The position numbers were made by a program, and so were the translations under genes. The notes beneath the pieces were generated by a model. It worked only from the letters and a program-made list of their open reading frames with translations. It searched no databases and was not told the origin of the DNA. This document shows, piece after piece, positions 20,002-25,232 of a stretch of 25,232 nt of DNA; positions within the stretch are counted from its first letter, which is position 1; every line of letters begins with the position of its first letter. This stretch comes from a virus: positions 1 through 25,232 of IMG/VR virus record IMGVR_UViG_3300037507_002525. One strand, given 5' to 3'.

Positions 20002-20625
20002 TCAGCTCAGACGGCCGGCCCGGGCAGCGATCGCCTTAGCCATCGCCAACGACATGCCGCCACGGGCAGCGGCACGACGCTCATCGACACGTGCGGCAGC
20101 ACGCACCTGAGCAACCGTGAACGGGTTCGCCGGCGACGACACCAGCGACACATCCGACCCGGCCACATCGAGTGCAACCTCACGGATGATCCGCTCAGTC
20201 ATGTCGTCACGCCACTCGTCACGAGTGACACGGAACGCGAACGACATCTGATCAAGATCACCGCGGCTCATCGCCGAACGGACCTGCTGCACCAGCGGAT
20301 TCGACAGGTCGAGCGCAGGGGCGGACACCACCAGGCCCCGCTCGTCTTCCTCGAGCAGCAGCGTCCCGGACCGGGTCCGTGCCAGCGGCACACCCTTGTG
20401 ATCGACAAGCAGACGCACATCGGGACGGCCGTTGAGGGTGCGGCGCGCTGCACCAGCAGCGATCAGTTCACGCCACCCGCCGTCTTTCGGGCCGCCGGCA
20501 ACGTCATACCAGACGTCGTAAACGGACGCGTAGCCGTCGAGGGCGATCGTGCCAGCTTCCTCAGCAGACCTGATCGTCAACGACGCCGCATGAATGCGGG
20601 GTTCTAGTTCGCGATGTTGCGCCAT
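20002..20625 (-). CDS. Prohead protease (HK97 type), 207 aa
   Basis: ATG 20625 overlaps the portal stop (TGATG) with GGGAGGTG just upstream; the longer frame to 20646 would start inside the portal gene. Residues 70-80 contain the catalytic His in LLVDHKGVPLAR (His76) and residues 126-131 contain QMSFAFRV with the nucleophile Ser128, the pattern of HK97 prohead proteases. Its neighbours are the portal and capsid genes. It should mature the capsid by removing the N-terminal delta domain. Confidence 0.9.
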   Translation of the reverse strand: MAQHRELEPRIHAASLTIRSAEEAGTIALDGYASVYDVWYDVAGGPKDGGWRELIAAGAARRTLNGRPDVRLLVDHKGVPLARTRSGTLLLEEDERGLVVSAPALDLSNPLVQQVRSAMSRGDLDQMSFAFRVTRDEWRDDMTERIIREVALDVAGSDVSLVSSPANPFTVAQVRAAARVDERRAAARGGMSLAMAKAIAARAGRLS

Positions 20626-21764
20626 CAAGCACCTCCCGGTGGCCATGTGAACTCGTCGCCACCCTCCGGCAGCGGGGACTCGTCTTCCAGCTCACGGACC
20701 TCGTTCCGCGAGCGGACACCCAACTCGACAGCGGTTTTGTGGACTTGCCAGCGGACCGCAGCGTCAGAACGCAGGAACCCGTCAAGGTTGACGCGCACGA
20801 ACTGGCCAGCTGGCAGGAACGCCGAGATCAGCCGCTCGATCCGCCCAACCCACCACTGCAACGTGAACACGAGCACGTCAATCGCACGCTGCTCACGGTT
20901 GCCGTAGGTCAGCGAGCCGGTGTTCGATGGCGCATAACCGAGCAGCTCCGGCGGGACGCCATAGAACCCGCAGATGTCGATCGCCGTTGCGTTCGACGCC
21001 GCCAGGAACAACGCATCATCAGGCGCGACCTGCACCGACTTCAGCTCCCAACCGTTCCCCATCACAGCGATGTGATCACCACGAGTCGCCTGCCGGAACC
21101 GCTCCTTGGCCTCCAACGCCTGCTTCGCGTCGACCTGCTGCGTCGTCGTCAGCACCGTAGTGGGATGCCCACCGGACGCATACCATTCGCTGCCGAACTG
21201 GCGTACCGCCAACCCGAGCCCGATCGTCTCACGCGCATACGCGATCGGCGACATGCCCAACACCGACCCGGCAACCGGACCATACGCGCGCAGATGATGC
21301 ACACGGCCACTGTCAACCTCACGCCGATGCAGCTGATACGTCGGAGGTGACAGCGCCCCATCAGGCTGACGGACCACCACATCAGCCCACGACACCGTCT
21401 CCGCTTTCAGCGGGAACCCGAAGCTGTCCAGACGGGTCGTCACCGCCAACGCATTCCCCCACCGCAACGCATCCAACAGCAGCGCGTAACGCCACTCCTG
21501 CGCCGACACCAGATCCGACGGCGCCGACACAATCGTTGACCGGTCAATCTCATCAGTCCTACCGGACCGACGCCGGAACTGCTGCACCGGCAACCCCGAC
21601 ACGATGTCAGCAATCATGTGCTGACACCGCCACACCGGCATGAGCGTCAACGCCCGATCATCAGTGACCGTCACACCAGCCTGCGACATCCCGCCACGCA
21701 ACGCAGCAAACATCGCGTCCGACTCGACAGACCGCGTCTCCGGCCGGCGCCGGAACACACTCAC
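20625..21764 (-). CDS. Portal protein, 379 aa
   Basis: I choose GTG 21764, which overlaps the stop of the small membrane gene (GTGA). Recognisable portal features are RCQHMIADIVSGLPVQQFRR, LLLDALRWGNALAVTTRLDS, ISPIAYA-type (MSPIAYARETIGLGLAVRQF) and YGVPPELLGYAPSNTGSLTY with the N-REQ-x-x-x (GNREQRAIDVLVFTLQWWVG) that follows in phage HK97-family portals. The protein forms the ring at the DNA-packaging vertex, between terminase and capsid. Confidence 0.93.
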   Translation of the reverse strand: MSVFRRRPETRSVESDAMFAALRGGMSQAGVTVTDDRALTLMPVWRCQHMIADIVSGLPVQQFRRRSGRTDEIDRSTIVSAPSDLVSAQEWRYALLLDALRWGNALAVTTRLDSFGFPLKAETVSWADVVVRQPDGALSPPTYQLHRREVDSGRVHHLRAYGPVAGSVLGMSPIAYARETIGLGLAVRQFGSEWYASGGHPTTVLTTTQQVDAKQALEAKERFRQATRGDHIAVMGNGWELKSVQVAPDDALFLAASNATAIDICGFYGVPPELLGYAPSNTGSLTYGNREQRAIDVLVFTLQWWVGRIERLISAFLPAGQFVRVNLDGFLRSDAAVRWQVHKTAVELGVRSRNEVRELEDESPLPEGGDEFTWPPGGA

Positions 21765-21898
21765 GACTGCACCCACCCGGCAGCGACCAGACCCACACCG
21801 GCAACGATCAGCGACGCCGGCCAATAGATCACAGCCACCCCAGCCACCACCAGGGCAACACCGACAACCTCAAGCAGTGTCGTCACGACAGCACGCAT
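21761..21898 (-). CDS. Small two-helix membrane protein, 45 aa
   Basis: ATG 21898 has GAGAGGGGG upstream, and the stop overlaps the portal GTG (GTGA). The product MRAVVTTLLEVVGVALVVAG, then VAVIYWPASLIVAGVGLVAAG, then WVQS consists of two hydrophobic segments joined by a short YWPAS turn. Such a tiny membrane protein between terminase and portal is common in actinophages. Its role (possibly superinfection exclusion or assembly) is not known. Confidence 0.72.
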   Translation of the reverse strand: MRAVVTTLLEVVGVALVVAGVAVIYWPASLIVAGVGLVAAGWVQS

Positions 21899-21910
21899 CG
21901 CAACCCCCTC

Positions 21911-23335
21911 TCAGAAGATCGACAAGTCACCGGACGACGGCCCCTGATGGCAAGCAAGCGCATGCGCGACCGTCACCGCCACCAGCGGACAGATGTCCCC
22001 CTCGAACGACGACCGCGCCCACGACCATGTGTCACCGTTCTGCTTGCGTCGAGCAGCCGCAACTGCGTCGTCCAACGCCGGATGACGTCGAATCGCAACA
22101 CGGCCCTCCACAACAGCGTCGTAGAACACCGCGCACGCATCCCTGAAATCACGCCCGAGCAACGGACGCACCGTCACCCCTGCACGCTCCAGATCACGCA
22201 CCAGCGACCCAGCCGGACCAGACACATCTAACCCGACCGGAGTCCGCCACGTCGCCACCAACTCCACGACACGATCAACAAGCCACGACAGGCCGCCACG
22301 ATGCTCCACCAGCTCCACCCGGCCGCTGCTGTCACACACCGCAATGGCCGCAGCAGACCGCTGCGGATTCACGTCCACAGCAAACATCAGCTGGCCATCA
22401 GGCTCCACCTGCGCCGAACACACGCTGTCCCACACATGCGCCGGGAACACCCGCTCCACAGCAGCAGTCCGCCGATTACAGAACGACCGCTCGAACTCGC
22501 CAGCCGTCATCGTCGCCTTCGCATGCCGCACCACAGACACATCGATCGTGTGCCCCAACGCCGGCATGAACGACGGCCAACACGACTCATCATCAGGATC
22601 GTCATCGTCACCGATCGACCACTCGAAATAGGCAATCCCGGACTCGGCATCACCCTCAACCGACAACCGGCCAGCATCCACCTTCCGATTCAGCAGCACC
22701 GACGTGTCCGTCCCAGCCGTCGACACCCCAAGGATCTGAGCGTCTTTCCTTGTCGCCATCGCAGGGATCAGCGACTGCTCACGCCGATCATCAGTGTCCG
22801 CGAACAGCTCATCCAGCACAGCCATATCCAACGTGCGGCCATGACCTGACGTCTCCGACGACGCCAACACATCGATCCTTGACCCGCCACGCAACCGCAA
22901 CGACTCGTTGCCGACACCACGCAACACCCGCTCCACCGCGGGAGCCAACGCAGACCGTTGCAGCTCCGGAGCAAAATCATCAATCAGTTTCTTGCGGGCG
23001 TCCCACCCGGTCTGCGCCGTGTAAGCGACCCGCTGAGCGCCACCCCACCGCAACGCCCGATGAATCATCCACGACAGCGTCAGCGTCGACTTGCCCGACT
23101 GGCGAGGCACGGTCACGATCACCTCACGCCAAAACGGCCTGCCGACGTCATCGACCTCGAGGCCAACGTCCGCCACAAGCCGCTGCCACGGCATCAGCGG
23201 CTGCCCCATCAGCTCAGCAATCGCGGCAAGCTCACCGCCCCTTGAGCGGCGCTCAACGCGCCTTGGAGTCGCCCACCGGGGCTGACATGCCGTCGAGACG
23301 GCGGAGGAGGTCGCCGAAGTCGTCGCCTTGGGCAT
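21911..23335 (-). CDS. terL: Terminase large subunit, 474 aa
   Basis: I take ATG 23335; an alternative TTG/GTG cluster lies three codons upstream. The ATPase motifs are clear: Walker A VTVPRQSGKST at about residues 75-85, Walker B MAVLDELFAD at about 171-180, and a coupling-type segment GVSTAG near 203-208. The nuclease domain starts with MFAVDVNPQ (Asp321). Family-typical features are MGQPLMPWQRLVADVGLEV at the start of the ATPase domain and the late C-terminal His-rich end. The 5' end overlaps the small-subunit gene by 83 bases, which is unusually long. It packages DNA into the prohead, together with the small subunit and the HNH protein. Confidence 0.95.
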   Translation of the reverse strand: MPKATTSATSSAVSTACQPRWATPRRVERRSRGGELAAIAELMGQPLMPWQRLVADVGLEVDDVGRPFWREVIVTVPRQSGKSTLTLSWMIHRALRWGGAQRVAYTAQTGWDARKKLIDDFAPELQRSALAPAVERVLRGVGNESLRLRGGSRIDVLASSETSGHGRTLDMAVLDELFADTDDRREQSLIPAMATRKDAQILGVSTAGTDTSVLLNRKVDAGRLSVEGDAESGIAYFEWSIGDDDDPDDESCWPSFMPALGHTIDVSVVRHAKATMTAGEFERSFCNRRTAAVERVFPAHVWDSVCSAQVEPDGQLMFAVDVNPQRSAAAIAVCDSSGRVELVEHRGGLSWLVDRVVELVATWRTPVGLDVSGPAGSLVRDLERAGVTVRPLLGRDFRDACAVFYDAVVEGRVAIRRHPALDDAVAAARRKQNGDTWSWARSSFEGDICPLVAVTVAHALACHQGPSSGDLSIF

Positions 23336-23555
23336 CGGCACCAACCGCCTTGAGCGCCGCCAACGCGGCGCGGTACTGGGCCCACAGCGAAGCGTGGGCC
23401 GGGTCTGAGTCGACAGCGTCAGCGAGCCGCTGCGCCGCCATAACTGTCGCTGCGTCGACTTGTTCGAGTCGGCCGGCGGCGTGGAGAGCTGCGATGGTCA
23501 TGTCGCACGCGGCCCGGTTGGTCGTCGGCGCCTGGGTTTGGGGCTTGCGTGGCAT
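23253..23555 (-). CDS. terS: Small terminase subunit, 100 aa
   Basis: ATG 23555 is preceded by GAGGTG. The product opens MPRKPQTQAPTTNRAACDMT and is helical throughout (LHAAGRLEQVDAATVMAAQR, SLWAQYRAALAALKAVGADA), ending in DGMSAPVGDSKAR. Small helical terminase subunits of this size sit directly before the large subunit in actinophages. It should recognise the packaging site, so the repeat-rich region just upstream is a plausible target. Confidence 0.82.
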   Translation of the reverse strand: MPRKPQTQAPTTNRAACDMTIAALHAAGRLEQVDAATVMAAQRLADAVDSDPAHASLWAQYRAALAALKAVGADAQGDDFGDLLRRLDGMSAPVGDSKAR

Positions 23556-23668
23556 CGAGCACCTCTATGCACGGGTCATGCAGCGGTTATGCACGGCAGA
23601 CGCATAGTGGTTTGCATAGCGAGTGCATACGGACCCGCCTTATGCAGCCCTATGCATAATGCATTCCA

Positions 23669-23698
23669 TGCTGTTCCGTGCCGTTTCATGTCGTTTCA
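23669..23698 (+). repeat. Three tandem 10-bp units
   Basis: Three adjoining 10-mers TGCTGTTCCG, TGCCGTTTCA and TGTCGTTTCA follow the consensus TGYYGTTYCR, with a 9-bp degenerate unit (TGCATTCCA) just before. The 10-bp spacing puts one unit on each helical turn, as in protein-binding arrays. Confidence 0.65.
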
Positions 23699-23736
23699 GT
23701 AGATATGTCGATAAGGGGGGGCGGGGTCTCCGTCGC

Positions 23737-23770
23737 TATCCACAAAAAACCCACAGGTTGCCCACAGGTT
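23737..23770 (+). other. DnaA-box-like centre with CCCACAGGTT direct repeats
   Basis: TATCCACA matches eight of the nine bases of a DnaA box (TTATCCACA) and is followed by two copies of CCCACAGGTT spaced 11 bp apart. This may mark a replication origin, or may be incidental. Confidence 0.4.
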
Positions 23771-23901
23771 TTCCCCAACTTGTCCCCATGGCTGGGGGAT
23801 TTACCCAGGCCCCTCATGCATAGTTATGCAAGCCCGTTATGCATGCCGAGTGCATAGCCATACGCCGTTTATGCATTGCCAATGCATCATGCATGCAGCG
23901 C

Positions 23902-24150
23902 TCACCAGCGCCGGGACGGCACGCCGCGCCCCTTCGGCGGGTGCGCCCGCCACGTGTTGCACCAGGTGCAGGCGGCTCGCAGGTTTGCCTGGTCCCACCA
24001 CGCTCCACCCCTGCTGACTGGGACGATGTGATCGACGCAGTCAGCGATCCGATTGCAGCGCGGCCCGCCGATCTGGCAGACGTGACCGTCACGCTCCAGC
24101 ACGCTGGCCCTGATGCGCCGCCACGACCCCGAGTATGGCGCCTTAGGCAC
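23902..24150 (-). CDS. HNH endonuclease, 82 aa
   Basis: GTG 24150 opens MPKAPYSGSWRRIRASVLER. The HNH core is CVDHIVPVSRGGAWWDQANL (Asp40-His41 and Asn56), with zinc-ligand cysteines at about 25, 32, 61 and 64 (GHVCQIGG, PRCNR, ACTWCNTW). Small HNH proteins directly adjacent to the terminase genes are known in cos-type phages, where they help cut the packaging site. This supports a cos-packaging mechanism here and places the intervening repeat region in the right location for the cut site. Confidence 0.88.
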   Translation of the reverse strand: MPKAPYSGSWRRIRASVLERDGHVCQIGGPRCNRIADCVDHIVPVSRGGAWWDQANLRAACTWCNTWRAHPPKGRGVPSRRW

Positions 24151-24173
24151 AGCTCACCCCAGATACCGGACTG

Positions 24174-24203
24174 ATCATGGGTTGCTATGGGGTGCTGTGT
24201 CAA
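24174..24203 (-). promoter_or_regulatory. Possible promoter of the HNH gene
   Basis: TTGACA at 24198-24203 overlaps the stop of the 180-aa gene (the TGA is inside TTGACA), with CATGAT at 24174-24179 after an 18-bp spacer. The preceding GC matches the other TTGACA promoters of this window. It would start about 20 bases before the HNH GTG. Confidence 0.4.
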
Positions 24204-24742
24204 GCATTGGGGCGGGTAGCGGTGCGTCGGCGGGGTTGGCGTCCGGCTGACCAGTCTGCGATGACGTGCTTCGGGGGCAGCTCGCCGGTGTCTCGGAGCC
24301 AGCGCCAGGTGCGTTGCCCGACTCGGAGCCGGCCGCCTCCTGGGCCGTCGACGCTGTAGCGCGCCTCCTCCCATGGGCCGCCGTGGCGGGACATCCATTG
24401 GCAGCCGGGGTCGCCGGTGCCTGATCCGGCGGGGGTGGGGCGGCTGGTCCAGATGTCGATGATGGTCCGGGTCCATGCGGTGCGCTGCTCGATGCCAGCG
24501 ATCCAGTCGGCGAGGTCTTCGAGGGCGCGGACGGCGGGATCGTGAGCGCGGCTGGCAGCTTGGGTGGCGGTGGGGTCGGTGTGGTGGGTGCGTGGTCCGC
24601 TGTCGGTGGGTGTGGATCGGATGCCGGGTTGTGCTGCTTGCAGTTCGGCCCAGGCGCGTTCGAGGCGGTCGCGGATGTGGTCGATGTCGGCGGCTGCCAT
24701 GGAGAGACGCCTGTGGAGGTCGCTGAGGCGCTGCGGTGTCAT
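24200..24742 (-). CDS. Conserved-type hypothetical protein, 180 aa
   Basis: ATG 24742 overlaps the WhiB stop (ATGA); the longer frame to 24961 runs antisense to WhiB codons. The N-terminus is helical (MTPQRLSDLHRRLSMAAADI, then DHIRDRLERAWAELQAAQPG), followed by a polar Thr/His-rich linker. The C-terminal half is Trp-rich: ALEDLADWIAGIEQRTAWTR, GDPGCQWMSRHGGPWEEARY and QRTWRWLRDTGELPPKHVIA. Proteins of this type sit near WhiB and HNH in actinophages, but the function is unknown to me. A short helix-turn-helix-like end (RTWRWLRDTGELP) suggests DNA binding; I would not rely on it. Confidence 0.7.
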   Translation of the reverse strand: MTPQRLSDLHRRLSMAAADIDHIRDRLERAWAELQAAQPGIRSTPTDSGPRTHHTDPTATQAASRAHDPAVRALEDLADWIAGIEQRTAWTRTIIDIWTSRPTPAGSGTGDPGCQWMSRHGGPWEEARYSVDGPGGGRLRVGQRTWRWLRDTGELPPKHVIADWSAGRQPRRRTATRPNA

Positions 24743-24990
24743 TGGGTGGTCCTTGTGCGGTCGCGGCGGAGGGCTCGTCTCTGGCGTCCACTGAGCCCGC
24801 CCCAGATGCCGTCGCGTTCGTTCGCGCGCATAGCAAGAGCGAGACAGGCTTGCTTGACAGGGCAACGGTTGCAGATGGCGCGGGCACGGTCGGTGGGCTC
24901 GCCGAGGCGCGGGTAGAAGAGTTCGGGGTCGAGGCCGCGGCATGCCGCGTCGACCATCCACGGTTCGCGGGTGACTGTTAGGGCTGTCAT
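24739..24990 (-). CDS. whiB: WhiB-like transcription regulator, 83 aa
   Basis: ATG 24990 follows GGAGG. The four cysteines of the Fe-S cluster are Cys17 (DAACRG), Cys40 and Cys43 (AICNRCP) and Cys49 (KQAC), with the conserved GIWGG at residues 61-65 followed by a basic C-terminal helix (LSGRQRRALRRDRTRTT) that binds DNA. WhiB proteins are Fe-S regulators restricted to actinobacteria and their phages. This is the strongest host indicator in the window. A phage-encoded WhiB usually modulates host or phage transcription; the target is unknown. Confidence 0.92.
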   Translation of the reverse strand: MTALTVTREPWMVDAACRGLDPELFYPRLGEPTDRARAICNRCPVKQACLALAMRANERDGIWGGLSGRQRRALRRDRTRTTQ

Positions 24991-25190
24991 GGGGTGTCCT
25001 CCAGGTCGAGTCCGGCGAATGGGTCTAGGGGGTCTGTCGGGTGGGCTTGGGCACACTCCCCATCTATAGATGGGGAGTGTGTGCCCAAGAGTGCCTTCGG
25101 TTGTGTGCCTGAGTGTGCCCGCGGTGTGTACGTGCTGGTCAGAGCGTTTTGCGTGTCGTGTGCCTGCCCTTGTGCCCGAGGCACGAACAT
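24987..25190 (-). CDS. Doubtful ORF across a regulatory region, 67 aa
   Basis: The frame from ATG 25190 ends in an ATGA overlap with WhiB, the junction seen at real genes here. However, it runs straight through a 30-bp perfect palindrome and a set of TGTGCC words. Its composition (GTHSPSIDGECAQAHPTDPL) matches no family. I keep it at low confidence: it may be a short leader-type gene, or may simply be open because of base composition. Confidence 0.3.
   Translation of the reverse strand: MFVPRAQGQAHDTQNALTSTYTPRAHSGTQPKALLGTHSPSIDGECAQAHPTDPLDPFAGLDLEDTP
25046..25089. promoter_or_regulatory. Long palindrome upstream of WhiB operon
   Basis: Positions 25052-25081 form a perfect 30-bp palindrome (arms CACACTCCCCATCTA and TAGATGGGGAGTGTG, centre CTATAG). 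Six more pairs extend it on each side after a 2-base bulge. It is a strong candidate operator or regulatory RNA hairpin. Confidence 0.7.
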
Positions 25191-25213
25191 ATGTGCGTGC
25201 GGAGGCGTGTGCC
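25050..25213 (+). repeat. TGTGCC word cluster
   Basis: TGTGCC occurs at 25080, 25104, 25114, 25159, 25171 and 25208 on the plus strand, with one inverted copy (GGCACA) at 25050 that forms part of the palindrome. Several are spaced 10-12 bp. The region reads like a multi-site operator. Confidence 0.6.
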
Positions 25214-25232
25214 GACCCGTTTCGAGGTCGGT
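25212..25232. other. Inverted repeat at the window edge
   Basis: CCGACC and GGTCGG flank about 8 bases at the very right edge, giving a short hairpin whose continuation is outside the window. It could terminate an upstream gene; not resolvable here. Confidence 0.35.

Larger units (their letters stand above)
23566..23887. repeat. TATGCA/TGCATA iteron-like region, non-coding
   Basis: The 345 bp between terS and the HNH gene hold no plausible gene. They contain 12 exact TATGCA or TGCATA words: 23566, 23588, 23613, 23624, 23641, 23651, 23653, 23817, 23825, 23838, 23851 and 23870, plus near-matches (CATGCA, CGCATA, ATGCAT). They form two clusters that flank a central 155 bp without any. The centre holds TATCCACA at 23737-23744, two direct repeats CCCACAGGTT at 23750 and 23761, and a G-tract at 23715-23721. 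A candidate packaging (cos) or replication origin region. Confidence 0.85.

Noticed and set aside
23566-23887. CRISPR array interpretation of the repeats
   Set aside because: The repeats are 6 bp, in both orientations and unevenly spaced; CRISPR repeats are 20-40 bp with regular spacers.
23814-24887. Minus-strand frame of 357 aa
   Set aside because: It is antisense or out-of-frame to WhiB, the 180-aa and HNH genes, is extremely Arg/Pro/His-rich, and its low-complexity composition reflects GC-rich out-of-frame codons.

Overview
The window looks like about 25 kb of a temperate-type, tailed (siphovirus-like) bacteriophage or prophage of a high-GC actinobacterial host. The reasons are the high GC content, a WhiB-like protein, a structural module in the order usual for actinophages (HNH, terminase, portal, protease, capsid, connectors, tail), and frequent GTG starts with ATGA, GTGA or TGATG overlaps. 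No integrase, tRNA or CRISPR array was seen. Essentially every gene lies on the minus strand, so transcription runs from the right end to the left. The host cannot be named from sequence alone.

Right end (about 23.5-25.2 kb): a regulatory-looking stretch with a long palindrome and repeated TGTGCC words lies upstream of a WhiB-like regulator. A conserved hypothetical protein and an HNH endonuclease follow. Between HNH and the small terminase gene is a 345-bp non-coding region holding two clusters of TATGCA/TGCATA words around a DnaA-box-like centre. It is a candidate cos/terminase-recognition site or replication origin.

Structural module (about 23.5 down to 10.5 kb): small and large terminase, a two-helix membrane peptide, portal, HK97-type prohead protease, HK97-type major capsid protein, head-tail connector proteins, major tail protein, a frameshifted tail-assembly chaperone pair, tape measure protein and a large minor tail protein. 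The chaperone pair has a canonical C CCT TTA slippery site with a downstream hairpin. Its only plausible start is CTG, so it is easily missed by gene callers.

Tail-tip and lysis module (about 10.5 down to 3.4 kb): small tail proteins, an Arg-rich peptide, a holin-like membrane protein, a short membrane peptide, an endolysin/peptidase-like protein, a zinc-ribbon protein, several virion-type proteins, a Kelch-like beta-propeller protein and a highly repetitive Thr/Val/Gly-rich protein.

Left end (3.4 kb to 1): this is the most unusual part. Four copies of a nearly identical promoter module (TTGACA, 17-bp spacer, CACACT or GACAAT) each sit exactly 6 bp before an ATG, which predicts leaderless mRNAs. 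Three copies are joined to a 13-bp-stem hairpin that ends the preceding gene. A second repeated module (hairpin plus Shine-Dalgarno) precedes two helix-turn-helix genes. Duplicated gene ends flank two of the small genes. The region reads as an array of self-contained, repeatedly acquired expression cassettes, similar to phage morons.
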